From contig CBFDEC010000014.1 in assembly GCA_965603725.1 (NCBI GenBank), forward strand, positions 1 to 64,000: a DNA stretch of 64,000 nt, given 5' to 3'. Numbering within the stretch: position 1 is the first letter of the stretch; every line of letters begins with the position of its first letter. The stretch is from JAGGSN01 sp965603725 (GTDB taxonomy: Bacteria; Zixibacteria; MSB-5A5; UBA10806; 4484-95). Below are positions 7,519-15,779 of this stretch, piece after piece. The notes under the pieces were generated by a model. That model was given only the letters and a program-made list of their open reading frames with translations. It ran no database searches and had not been told where the DNA came from. Made by a program: the position numbers and the translations under genes.

Positions 7519-8361
7519 ATGACCAGGAAAGTTCAGAAAGAAACGGATATAGTCTTTTACATCCGCCGATACAACCCGGAGGTAAATACCAAACCATATT
7601 GGCAGGAGTTCAAGGTCCACATTGAACCGGGAATGACTGTCCTGGATGGTTTACATCTGATCAAGGAAACACAAGACGCCACGCTCAGTTTACGGTATTC
7701 CTGTCGAATGGGCGTCTGCGGATCCTGCGGCATGCTGTTAAACGGGCGTCCCTCCTTGGCCTGCAATACGCAGATTCTCGACATCGCAGCCAAAAAACTG
7801 ACAATCGCGCCGCTGCCAAACTTCGATATTATCAAAGACCTGGTTCCGGACCTTGCGCCTATGTTTGAAAAGCACATTGCCATAAACCCTCACATAATGC
7901 GGGATGATGCTGAGGAGATGTTGAATCCCTCAGGTGAACTATGTCAGAATCCGGATGAGCTTACCAAGTATCTTCAATTTACATATTGCATCAAATGCGG
8001 GCTATGTATGGCTGCTTGTCCTACTTTAGCGACAGACTCTGAATATCTCGGACCGACATCGTTGGCCCAATCATATCGCTACAGCAAAGACACGCGGGAT
8101 GACGGTTTCAACTTGCGGAAGGAAATCGTCGGCAGCGCTCATGGGGCATTTAGATGTCATTACGCCGGTGAGTGCTCAAATGTCTGCCCGAAGGGGGTGG
8201 ACCCGGCGCGGGCAATACAGCTTATGAAACGAGAACTGGTATGGGACTACCTTAAGCTCAGGAAACGTAAACCAAAAGCCCAGGTTATGGGCAAACCCGA
8301 GGGTATTAAGCGGAGACCTGAAATCCCCGAAGCGCCGCCTTTTACAGTCCAACTCCAGTAA
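7519..8361 (+). CDS. sdhB: succinate dehydrogenase iron-sulfur subunit, 280 aa
   Basis: SdhB relays electrons from FAD to quinone through three iron-sulfur clusters. The N-terminal plant-ferredoxin domain has C62, C67, C70 and C82 (CRMGVCGSCG ... LAC) for 2Fe-2S. The C-terminal domain has C157, C160, C163, C167 (CIKCGLCMAACP) and C213, C219, C223 (CHYAGECSNVCPKG) for the 4Fe-4S and 3Fe-4S centres. An AAGGAGA site precedes ATG. The last ~35 residues are a charged, proline-rich extension beyond the usual end. Gene order A-C-D-B closes the operon. Confidence 0.95.
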   Translation: MTRKVQKETDIVFYIRRYNPEVNTKPYWQEFKVHIEPGMTVLDGLHLIKETQDATLSLRYSCRMGVCGSCGMLLNGRPSLACNTQILDIAAKKLTIAPLPNFDIIKDLVPDLAPMFEKHIAINPHIMRDDAEEMLNPSGELCQNPDELTKYLQFTYCIKCGLCMAACPTLATDSEYLGPTSLAQSYRYSKDTRDDGFNLRKEIVGSAHGAFRCHYAGECSNVCPKGVDPARAIQLMKRELVWDYLKLRKRKPKAQVMGKPEGIKRRPEIPEAPPFTVQLQ

Positions 8362-8407
8362 ACAAGGTAGATTTCAACCTGTTTTTACCGCACAGTTCGG
8401 TCAGCGG

Positions 8408-8572
8408 GTAGGTCGCGCCATAGGCCTGTATGAGTTCTTATCCGCCTTAGGCAGAGAGAAGGCCGACCTACAACCGCAAATCAAGTAGGTCAGGTGCTGT
8501 AGCACCTGACGTTCGGCTGGCGGCCATGCAAAGCACTTACCATTCGGTCAGGAGCCACGGCTCCTGACCTAC
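8408..8572. repeat. cluster of GTAGG-initiated REP hairpins, left of RAYT
   Basis: Three hairpin modules in tandem: 8408-8471 (starting GTAGGTCG, ending GGCCGACCTAC), 8485-8510 (GTAGGTCAGGTGCTGTAGCACCTGAC), and 8546-8572 (GTCAGGAGCCACGGCTCCTGAC plus CTAC). The stretch 8427-8484 is a direct copy (three mismatches seen over 58 bp) of 9171-9228 on the other side of the transposase gene. Quoted motif two is given by its arms: CAGGTGCT / AGCACCTG. Confidence 0.85.
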
Positions 8573-8589
8573 TCGAAGGCTCGAAGGCT

Positions 8590-9093
8590 TCATTCTCCGA
8601 AATCGCCTTCTAAACCCTTTGGTTCAACAACTCCCCAATCTTTTGTATAAACTCCTTGCTTGATATACTCATGAACGGACGAATATTTCCAATCGGCCGG
8701 GTTTGCTGCAAATCCATGCTTCACCGGATTGTAATGGATGTAATCTATATGGTTATTAAGATCATCTTGATCCCGAATTATATGATCCCAGAAGCGGTTT
8801 TGCCATATGCGGCCGCCCTTCATTTTCATTTTAATTCTATAAGAATTGCCAAAGCTCATTTTAATACGTTGAAGCAAGGTCGATGGATTATTATTAAGCG
8901 GGTCGAACACAATATGAAAATGGTCTGGTAAGATTACTTGGGCTATTATATCGAATGGTGTTGCCTTTTTAACCTTTTCAAATGATTCTGATAGGAGATT
9001 GTAGTTTTCAATGAGGATCGGCATCCTATTATAGGTAACATTTGTGATAAAACAAATATCACCAAATTTGAAATAGCGTCTGAGATTTGACAT
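8590..9093 (-). CDS. REP-associated tyrosine transposase (RAYT, Y1 HUH family), 167 aa
   Basis: RAYTs are single-strand DNA nucleases of the Y1 transposase family that recognise and presumably spread REP hairpins; they are usually single copy and immobile. Seen here: the HUH motif in DHFHIVFDP, the R-W-F/WQNRFWDHIIRD segment, and the C-terminal NHIDYIHYNPVKHGF with the candidate catalytic Tyr. I start it at MSNLRRYF (9093); the open frame extends to 9261 but those 56 codons run through a REP hairpin and are not protein-like. The upstream site lacks a clear ribosome binding motif. Hairpins with GTAGG tips lie on both sides, as in classic RAYT/REP units. Confidence 0.9.
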   Translation of the reverse strand: MSNLRRYFKFGDICFITNVTYNRMPILIENYNLLSESFEKVKKATPFDIIAQVILPDHFHIVFDPLNNNPSTLLQRIKMSFGNSYRIKMKMKGGRIWQNRFWDHIIRDQDDLNNHIDYIHYNPVKHGFAANPADWKYSSVHEYIKQGVYTKDWGVVEPKGLEGDFGE

Positions 9094-9143
9094 ACTGAAT
9101 GATATAAATAATGTACATTTTTTGCAAGGATTATCACGATCCG

Positions 9144-9299
9144 AGTAGGTCAGGAGCCGTGGCTCCTGACTGTATGAGTTCTGATCCGCCTTAGGCGGAG
9201 AGAAGGCCGACCTACAACCGCAAGTCAATCGGCAGGGAGGCGAGAAAAGCGGCGTAAGCAATAGTAGGTCGGATTCCGACCAAAGGGAGAAATCCGACT
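9144..9299. repeat. cluster of GTAGG-initiated REP hairpins, right of RAYT
   Basis: Modules: 9144-9170 (GTAGG tip; arms GTCAGGAGCC / GGCTCCTGAC), 9171-9228 (copy of 8427-8484, includes CCGCCTTAGGCGG and GGCCGACCTAC), and 9264-9299 (GTAGGTCGGATT ... AATCCGAC). They sit directly upstream of the RAYT start and before the promoter of the AAA ATPase gene. Confidence 0.85.
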
Positions 9300-9308
9300 A
9301 TTTCTTTC

Positions 9309-9337
9309 TTGACATTATTACAGAGACTCCATATAAT
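9309..9337 (+). promoter_or_regulatory. sigma-70-type promoter of the AAA ATPase gene
   Basis: Perfect TTGACA (9309-9314) and TATAAT (9332-9337) with an ideal 17-nt spacer; the ATG at 9387 is 49 nt downstream behind GGGGTG. The gene is thus its own transcription unit. Confidence 0.75.
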
Positions 9338-9386
9338 TTTTTAGTAAGTTGAGCTATTTGCTTGCAACAATTGATAAGGGGTGTAA

Positions 9387-10877
9387 ATGAACAATATATT
9401 TTTCAAAAAACTGATAATATCTAATTTCAAATGTTTTATCGATGAGCACTTGGAATTCAATATACCTGATGGAGAAAATGAAGGAAGCGGTCTTAATATC
9501 TTTATTGGCGAAAACGGAAATGGCAAAACCGCTGTTTTAGAGGCAATTAATTATTTAACACAAAGTAGATACGCTACTGAAAATAAGCTAAAAATAAGCG
9601 ATTTTAATAATTTTGAAAAAGATATTCTTATAAAGGGTGAAACAAAAGAGTTTAAATGTAAAATGCCATATCCTGGAAATTATTTTGAATGTAGGGGGGT
9701 GGAGTTCGGGGCTAAGAATAGAGAGCGCAAATCACCTGGTAGATTATTGTCATCGCCATTTCAAATTAAGAATTATTTTATCAATATCAATAATACATAT
9801 AAAAACAGCCAAGACGAGGATTCAGGGAACGAAATACAGGATCGTTTTCGTATTTTCAATAATGCAGATATTATAAATGAAGAAATAAATATTTTCTATT
9901 TTGATAAGAATAGGACGCGACAAATTATTACTGGCAACTATACAACTACTTTTGAAAGAATTTGTGATGATTTAAACTGGAAGTTTGCTAAAAATTTAAA
10001 CGCCGCAGATGATGAAAAGAAAAAGGAAATTACAGCTAATATTTGTGGGGATTATTTTAAAAATGTCATTCAAATAGCTCAAAAAGGTACAGGTGGTAAA
10101 ATTGCTACTGAATTAAAAGATTTTTTTAACCAAGATGAGTATGAAGATTTAAATATTGAATTATTAGATTTATTGCACCCATTTTCTAGTGCTTTTTTTG
10201 CATGCAGAAAAAACGATACTTTAAAGCAAATTAGAGCTCGTGATTTAGGATCGGGTATAGAAATGATCTTAACCCTGCTATTACTTAAAAGTATTGCTAA
10301 TGAATCAAAAGGAAGCGTAATTTACTTAATAGACGAGCCTGAATTACATTTACATCCAAAAGCACAAGAACAACTATTAGATTTACTAATCAAAGAATCA
10401 AAAACTAAACAAATATTTGTTTCAACTCATTCACCATTTATTTTTAAAAACTCTCTGTCTAAAAATGTGGGCGTTTTATTGTTTAATAGAGATCAGAATA
10501 ATAATATAGCTATATCTAATGCTAAAGATAAGGATTGGGGAATATTTCCATGGAGCCCGTCATGGGGTGAAGTTAATTATTATGCTTATAATCTTCCGAC
10601 TGTTGAGTTTCATAATGAGCTATACGGTTATTTACAGGAACGAACTGGCATAAATCATATTGATCCATTTGATGATTATCTAAAGGAAGAAAAAATTAAT
10701 ACCATTAAAAAGTATATTCAAAACGGTCAAAAGAAAGATATAACTTTATGCACTTATATTAGAAATCAAATTCATCACCCTGAGAATAAAGATAATGAGC
10801 AATATACAGATGATGAGCTTAAAGCTTCGATTGAAATATTAATAAATTTAGCTAAAAAATTGAGGTCAGACGAGTAG
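9387..10877 (+). CDS. AAA/ABC-type ATPase (OLD/AAA_15-like) with C-terminal R-x4-H motif, 496 aa
   Basis: The N-terminus is a RecF/SMC-like ATPase: FKKLIISNFKCF start, Walker A GENGNGKT at residues 41-48, signature RARDLGSGIEM near 290, Walker B with LIDEPELHLHP near 313-323, and STHSPF switch near 346. After the ATPase core come ~120 residues ending in a helical segment with RNQIHHPEN (R near 459), an R-x4-H pattern like that of HEPN ribonucleases. ATPases of this build occur in many phage-defence systems with a nuclease partner; here no partner gene follows, so the C-terminal segment may itself be the effector. Codon use is clearly more AT-rich than in sdh or dinG, and REP clusters lie on both sides, which points to acquisition. 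The nuclease idea is inference. Confidence 0.75.
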   Translation: MNNIFFKKLIISNFKCFIDEHLEFNIPDGENEGSGLNIFIGENGNGKTAVLEAINYLTQSRYATENKLKISDFNNFEKDILIKGETKEFKCKMPYPGNYFECRGVEFGAKNRERKSPGRLLSSPFQIKNYFININNTYKNSQDEDSGNEIQDRFRIFNNADIINEEINIFYFDKNRTRQIITGNYTTTFERICDDLNWKFAKNLNAADDEKKKEITANICGDYFKNVIQIAQKGTGGKIATELKDFFNQDEYEDLNIELLDLLHPFSSAFFACRKNDTLKQIRARDLGSGIEMILTLLLLKSIANESKGSVIYLIDEPELHLHPKAQEQLLDLLIKESKTKQIFVSTHSPFIFKNSLSKNVGVLLFNRDQNNNIAISNAKDKDWGIFPWSPSWGEVNYYAYNLPTVEFHNELYGYLQERTGINHIDPFDDYLKEEKINTIKKYIQNGQKKDITLCTYIRNQIHHPENKDNEQYTDDELKASIEILINLAKKLRSDE

Positions 10878-11012
10878 CCCGGGTGCCCCACTCCCGCTTT
10901 GGGCGGGAGTGGGATAATGCCATAAAACACACCAAGCAACCCGGTGCCCCATCCTCCGTCAAAGCGGGGGTGGGTTGCTTGCTGGTGCATGAGGACATAC
11001 ACCAGCCACTAA
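10878..11012. repeat. compound hairpin repeat element
   Basis: A run of GC-rich palindromes directly after the ATPase gene: CCCACTCCCGC-tttg-GGCGGGAGTGGG (from ~10889), a second CCCCATCCTCCG / AGCGGGGGTGGG unit (~10946), and a family A hairpin at 10981-11006. The sequence is unlike the AT-rich gene before it. It may also terminate transcription of that gene. Confidence 0.7.
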
Positions 11013-11083
11013 ATTAAGACATAAAAACATCTAATATTGCTTTTATATTTGACTACTCATTATAAATATCTTATCAATAAATA

Positions 11084-11713
11084 ATGAGAACGAAAGCTGT
11101 TTTTTTCGGGTTAATCCTTTTATTTACTGCCTGCGGCAGGCCTTTTATTACTCCGCATCCGGAATATTCATGGCCGGAGATGGCCTCGAGTAAAATCGAC
11201 GACTCGCTGGGAATATATATTCCGTCCGAAAACCTGAACTTTGTTTATAAACCGAGGATGATTAAATCCTGCTGTGACCATAAAGACATACGACTCGGAA
11301 GGGGGATTTCGAAAGCATTGACGTCATCTTCACGGGCGGTTTTTGCCGGAACAATCATGCTGGATGACAGACCGTCGGATACCTATATAAAATCGCTGAA
11401 CTTAAGAGGCCTGCTTCATTTGAAGGATATATCGGCCAGCCTGGAATTTGTCCCCTTCATTGACAATCACTCTCATGCTGATAAACTGGAACAATACGAG
11501 GTTATTATCACGCTAAGCCTGAATTTTTCAGCCATTGATTTTTTGCTGTCTGATATTCGTGAGTTTAACATCGATGTTGTTATCGAAAGCGATGCATCCA
11601 TCACTCAAAGAGGAGCTAATAGATTATTGCAGAAATTATGCAATTCGGCTCTTGAGAGGGTGGCTGATGAACTCGCACGCAAACTTGTGACAATTTATGG
11701 CGCCAGGACTTAA
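11084..11713 (+). CDS. putative outer-membrane lipoprotein, 209 aa
   Basis: A signal peptide of about 16 residues ends in a canonical lipobox LFTAC (Cys17). The mature part is mixed alpha/beta with a long final amphipathic helix (LLQKLCNSALERVADELARK). It contains one KSCCDHK pair of cysteines of unknown use. It precedes the dinG-type gene by 32 nt and may be cotranscribed with it, though the functions look unrelated. I do not recognise the family; its size and topology resemble small OM assembly or transport lipoproteins, but there is no motif to prove it. Confidence 0.7.
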   Translation: MRTKAVFFGLILLFTACGRPFITPHPEYSWPEMASSKIDDSLGIYIPSENLNFVYKPRMIKSCCDHKDIRLGRGISKALTSSSRAVFAGTIMLDDRPSDTYIKSLNLRGLLHLKDISASLEFVPFIDNHSHADKLEQYEVIITLSLNFSAIDFLLSDIREFNIDVVIESDASITQRGANRLLQKLCNSALERVADELARKLVTIYGART

Positions 11714-11745
11714 TATAGAATAATGGACTTTGGCCAGGAAAACAG

Positions 11746-14547
11746 ATGGATTTTGCTCTAAATACATTTATAAGCCTTGATATCGAAACTACCGGCCTTG
11801 ATTCGGAAATTGACCGGATTACCGAAATCGGCGCTGTAAGATATGAAAACGGGATACTGACAGAATCATTTTCTCGGCTTGTAAATCCGGGCATTTCAAT
11901 TCCGCCTGATATCACTGAACTCACTGGTATTAATAACGATATGGTGAAGTCGGCGCCTTCGATTGAAGTGGCAATAATTGAGTTTGAGGATTTTCTCGGC
12001 AACTCCCCGTTAATTGTTGGTCAGAATGTAAAATTCGACATATCATTCCTGAAACGTTACATTTCCCCGAAATACATAGATGTTTTCGATAATTATTATA
12101 TCGATACTGCGATAATGGCCCGTCTTGTCTGGCCCGGTTTAAGAAGATATGGGCTGTCATCGCTGACTGAATTTGTCGGCATTAAAAACAGGGATGCTCA
12201 CCGGGCGCTTGCCGATGCTGAAGCAACTGCCTGTGTATATCTTTATGAACTGGCGGCAATCAGGAATTTCCCGCAGAAGATTAATGGTTTCATTGCCGGA
12301 TTGCTGTTTGGTGAATTGTACCGGAAAGCAGTACTGTCATCTATAGAAAGCTTGTCTGAAAACCTGCCGCCGGCTGTTGCTTATGAGTACGCTTATGGCG
12401 ATAATATCATCGGCTCGGGTTCAATTGAATCTGCTGACGACTACATTGCTGTCGATGTTGACCGGGTCAATGAAATTTTCGATAATCGGTTTCGTGAGGT
12501 CCTCGATGATTACGAGGAACGTCCGCAACAATTGGAGATGGCTTCTCAGGTCACCGGCGCTTTTAACCGTTCGGAAATCCATTTAGCCGAAGCGCCAACC
12601 GGCATCGGCAAGTCGTTTGCCTATCTGGTACCGGCATTGATGTGGTCGCAGGCCAATGGTGAAAGTGTGATCGTTTCCACTCAAACGAAAAACCTTCAGG
12701 ACCAGCTTTTCAATAAGGATATTCCACTGGTCAAACAGGTTCTTGATTTTAATTTCAAGGCTGTCCTGTTGAAGGGAAGAGGGAATTACCTCTGTCTGTT
12801 TAAATATTATGAGTTGTTGAATGAGGCGATCAGGTCTTTTGATATTGAACAAAGGCAGACATTATTGCCGCTGGCAGTCTGGGCTGAAACCACCAGAACC
12901 GGCGATATATCCGAATGCAGCGGTTTCAACCCGGGACGAAATAGATACTTCTGGTCGAGGATTTCCTGCGAGGGGAACTTCTGCCCGGGGAAAATCTGCA
13001 GTTATTATAAAAAGTGTTTTTTAATAAGGGTCAGAAATGAATCTATGACAGCTCACGTTAAAGTCATAAACCATCACTTGCTGTTTGCAGATTTTTCCTC
13101 CGGCGGTGAACTTGTGAGAACCTCGGGTCATGCGATATTAGATGAAGCCCACAACCTCGAAAAGGTGGCCGCGTCATACCTTGGGCCTTTAGTTACTCAC
13201 AGCCAGTTCATCACTTTTTTCAACCAGATATTTACTATCAGGCCGATTGAGACAGGGTTCCTGGCGCTGGTGAAATTTCATGCATCGGGATTGAAGGATG
13301 ACGACAATAAAAGAATCAATAGAAAAATAAACAAAGTCCAGAGAGTATTGCTGTCTGCTCGCCGTGACATCGGCAATTTCTTCGAAAAACTTGTCGCTTC
13401 CCTTCTGAAACGGTTTGACAGCCCCAACGGACCGAAAGAAATCCGTTATTATAAGCTCACTACATTTGTTGATGAAAATGCAATTGAAGCTTGCCTGAAA
13501 TCGCTTGAGGAACTCGGGCTGCAATTGAAAAACTTCACTGATGAAATCGAGATGACAGATTCACTGAAAGATAAAAATCTTTTGTGCATAAGATGCCGCG
13601 CTCTCATCCAGGATCTGGTTGAATTAAAGCAAGCTTTTGAGTTCTTAGTCTATCCCGATGATGAAAATTTCGTATACTGGCTTGATTTCTTGAGGCGAAA
13701 AGAAGTCAGATTGATTGGCGCGCCTTTGGAGGTCGGCAAAATTCTCGATGAGAGATTATACGATCACCTTAAGACGCTGATATTGTCATCCGCTACATTA
13801 TCTGTAGCCGGGGATTTTTCATTTTTGAAAAAACGTCTTGGCCTGGACCTGTCTTCAGCAGAACGCGCCTTCGAATTCGCTCTGGACAGCCCTTTTGATT
13901 TAAAAAAGAATGTCGGCTTTTTCGAGGCTGGTTATTTGCCGTCCCCCGGTTCTAATGATTTCGACAGGCAGGCCGCTAAAACTATAGAAGAGCTTTTCAA
14001 AAAAACCGGCGTCAGGGGTATGGTGTTATTTACATCATATAAAAGCATCACTACGGTAGTCGGTCAGATAGGCGGGCATTTACTTGACTGTGGATTTGAA
14101 CTGTTCGTTCAGGACAGCGACCTAAGCCCGTTTCAGTTGTTGTCCCGCTACCGCCAATCGCCCAAAGGTATAATTTTCGGCACTGACAGTTTCTGGGAGG
14201 GGGTAGACCTCCCGGGAGAGGAGCTTGAACTGTTGGTGATAGCCCGGCTGCCGTTTTCCGTGCCGGACCGTCCCTGGATTAAAGCCAACCTTGAAAAAAT
14301 TGAAACCGAAGGCGGAAATCCATTTATTGAGTTTTCTTTGCCCGAGGCGGTTATCAGGTTCCGCCAGGGTTTTGGAAGATTGATTCGCAAAAAAACAGAT
14401 CGAGGCTGTGTTGTTGTGCTTGATTCACGTTTGACCGGTAAACAATATGGCCGCTTTTTCTCAGATTCTGTTACACCGCAGCTTCAATATTGCCAGTCCC
14501 TTGACGAATTAATAGAAGGCGCTGAAGAATATTTTAATAATGGTTAA
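11746..14547 (+). CDS. dinG: DnaQ-like exonuclease fused to DinG-family helicase, 933 aa
   Basis: Two parts. Residues ~1-170: a DEDDh 3'-5' exonuclease with D12 and E14 in SLDIETTGLD, TEIGAVRYE, and the HRALADAEAT motif near 150. Residues ~250-930: an XPD/DinG superfamily 2 helicase with Walker A APTGIGKS near 284, DEAH near 465, a cysteine cluster near 390-420 (C-x16-C-x3-C ... C) for a 4Fe-4S cluster, GTDSFWEGVDLPG and the final QGFGRLIRK. This is the arrangement of Firmicutes-type DinG; DinG enzymes act in DNA repair and R-loop or replication-conflict removal. The presence of exonuclease residues suggests an active nuclease domain. ATG at 11746 lies 32 nt after the lipoprotein gene. Confidence 0.9.
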   Translation: MDFALNTFISLDIETTGLDSEIDRITEIGAVRYENGILTESFSRLVNPGISIPPDITELTGINNDMVKSAPSIEVAIIEFEDFLGNSPLIVGQNVKFDISFLKRYISPKYIDVFDNYYIDTAIMARLVWPGLRRYGLSSLTEFVGIKNRDAHRALADAEATACVYLYELAAIRNFPQKINGFIAGLLFGELYRKAVLSSIESLSENLPPAVAYEYAYGDNIIGSGSIESADDYIAVDVDRVNEIFDNRFREVLDDYEERPQQLEMASQVTGAFNRSEIHLAEAPTGIGKSFAYLVPALMWSQANGESVIVSTQTKNLQDQLFNKDIPLVKQVLDFNFKAVLLKGRGNYLCLFKYYELLNEAIRSFDIEQRQTLLPLAVWAETTRTGDISECSGFNPGRNRYFWSRISCEGNFCPGKICSYYKKCFLIRVRNESMTAHVKVINHHLLFADFSSGGELVRTSGHAILDEAHNLEKVAASYLGPLVTHSQFITFFNQIFTIRPIETGFLALVKFHASGLKDDDNKRINRKINKVQRVLLSARRDIGNFFEKLVASLLKRFDSPNGPKEIRYYKLTTFVDENAIEACLKSLEELGLQLKNFTDEIEMTDSLKDKNLLCIRCRALIQDLVELKQAFEFLVYPDDENFVYWLDFLRRKEVRLIGAPLEVGKILDERLYDHLKTLILSSATLSVAGDFSFLKKRLGLDLSSAERAFEFALDSPFDLKKNVGFFEAGYLPSPGSNDFDRQAAKTIEELFKKTGVRGMVLFTSYKSITTVVGQIGGHLLDCGFELFVQDSDLSPFQLLSRYRQSPKGIIFGTDSFWEGVDLPGEELELLVIARLPFSVPDRPWIKANLEKIETEGGNPFIEFSLPEAVIRFRQGFGRLIRKKTDRGCVVVLDSRLTGKQYGRFFSDSVTPQLQYCQSLDELIEGAEEYFNNG

Positions 14548-14552
14548 AAAAT

Positions 14553-14587
14553 AAAAGGGTGAGATACAAAAAGCCTCACCCCTTTAT
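14553..14587. terminator. bidirectional terminator between dinG and the flagellin gene
   Basis: Stem AAAAGGGTGAG / CTCACCCCTTTAT with an ~11-nt loop, placed between the two convergent genes, with A-rich and T-rich flanks on the two sides. Confidence 0.7.
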
Positions 14588-14635
14588 CAGATTATTAATA
14601 TTGGGAATTTTAGTGTACGCATTCAGAAAGATTTT

Positions 14636-15397
14636 TCACTTGCCAATAAAATTCAAGACAAGATTGGGAGTCTGATTCTGGTGAGCCAGAATGGCCATGC
14701 TTGACTTGAGCTGTATTTCTTTATTGACCAAATTTGTATATTCCTTGGCCATGTCAACATCCCTGACTGCAGATTCGGCCGCGGTCAGGTTGACCAGTTC
14801 GGTTTCTAAGTTATTCCTCCTGGCCTCCAGATCATTTTTCTGTTTGGAACCGATCTCACCGCGGAGCTCGGCGACCTCGTTCATCTTTTGATCGATCTGT
14901 TCTACCGCTTCCTGAGCTTTCTCAGGGGAGGAGATATCGATACTGGTCATAGGTTCCAAATCGGCTACTGAACCATCGGACCCGTCAAACAATTTTTGAA
15001 CGCCAAATGAAGCTGAATTCTGAACGTTATTGTAGCTTTGTACGGTATTATCCATACTTCTTTGTAAGGCCTCCTGTGTTTTCTCAGAGTTGCCGCCCTC
15101 GTTCGCCGCTTCCAGAGCGATATCTCTCATTTCCTGAAGGCTGTTTTGCTGAGTTTGAAGATTGCCATCGGCCGTAGCATATTTATTGTAATTGTTTTCG
15201 ATATTTGAAATTTCCTGCTCGACTGCGACAATCTGCGCCCGCATCCTCTCGGAAATAATTAATCCCGCCGGATCATCAGAAGCCCGGTTGATTTTCTTTC
15301 CCGATGAAAGTTTCTCCATAGATGTTTTTAATTCATTGCTGGTCTTTTTAATGTTATTGACCATATTTAAAGCCTGTGCATTTGTGTTAATTCTCAT
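14636..15397 (-). CDS. fliC: short flagellin, 253 aa
   Basis: The subunit of the flagellar filament, exported by the flagellar type III system. The N-terminal D0/D1 helices are typical (MRINTNAQALN, KLSSGKKINRASDDPAGLIIS), as is the C-terminal D1/D0 end (AAESAVRDVDMAKEYTNL, then SSMAILAHQNQ). The central variable region is reduced to ~50 residues, so this is near the minimal filament length. AAGGAGG ribosome binding site. No other flagellar gene lies in the window. A sigma-54-type promoter precedes it. Confidence 0.93.
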   Translation of the reverse strand: MRINTNAQALNMVNNIKKTSNELKTSMEKLSSGKKINRASDDPAGLIISERMRAQIVAVEQEISNIENNYNKYATADGNLQTQQNSLQEMRDIALEAANEGGNSEKTQEALQRSMDNTVQSYNNVQNSASFGVQKLFDGSDGSVADLEPMTSIDISSPEKAQEAVEQIDQKMNEVAELRGEIGSKQKNDLEARRNNLETELVNLTAAESAVRDVDMAKEYTNLVNKEIQLKSSMAILAHQNQTPNLVLNFIGK

Positions 15398-15427
15398 AAA
15401 ACACCTCCTTGTGTGATACGATAATAA

Positions 15428-15443
15428 AGCAAATCAAATGCCA
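15428..15443 (-). promoter_or_regulatory. sigma-54 (RpoN) type -24/-12 promoter of flagellin
   Basis: On the minus strand the site reads TGGCATTTGATTTGCT: GG and GC separated by exactly 10 nt, matching TGGCAC-N5-TTGCW. Expected transcription start is about 12 nt downstream, ~20 nt before the ATG, with AAGGAGG between. RpoN control of flagellin is known in several bacteria. Confidence 0.7.
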
Positions 15444-15665
15444 GTGAGCCCATAAAATCATTTATATTAACAGAATACAACATGTTGCCAATCAACACGT
15501 TAAATAATTGCAGTCAGATTAATTGACGGCCGTTTGTCACAATTATTGGATTTTACCAATACATTTCTGGTGTTTTTACAACACTTTGAATTGTATCGCT
15601 TTGTCATATCTTTAAAGTATGGTTTCAACTTTATTCCGCTTTTAAAAACAGAGTTATTATTCTTA

Positions 15666-15694
15666 TTGACAATAAATAAACTGTTTGATAGATT
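15666..15694 (+). promoter_or_regulatory. sigma-70-type promoter of the repeat protein gene
   Basis: TTGACA (15666-15671), 17-nt spacer, TAGATT (15689-15694); the gene starts 86 nt downstream behind AAAGGAG. Confidence 0.5.
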
Positions 15695-15779
15695 AAACCG
15701 GAAAGTAATTTTTGTGTCTATCAAATAAGATGAGTATTTTAAAATCATAACAAATAAACACTTAAACAAAGGAGCTTTA

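Larger units (their letters stand above)
15398..15779. other. divergent promoter region between flagellin and secreted repeat protein
   Basis: Contains a sigma-54-like element for the flagellin gene (minus strand) and a sigma-70-like one for the plus-strand gene, both annotated separately. A chance open frame spans 15534-15728 with no coding character. Confidence 0.6.

Noticed and set aside
9094..9261. 56-codon N-terminal extension of the RAYT frame
   Set aside because: It is a translation of the REP hairpin cluster, has no family similarity, and the RAYT N-terminus begins at MSNLRRYF.
8408..9299. Repeat clusters as CRISPR arrays
   Set aside because: Spacing is irregular, units are different palindromes and no cas gene is present.
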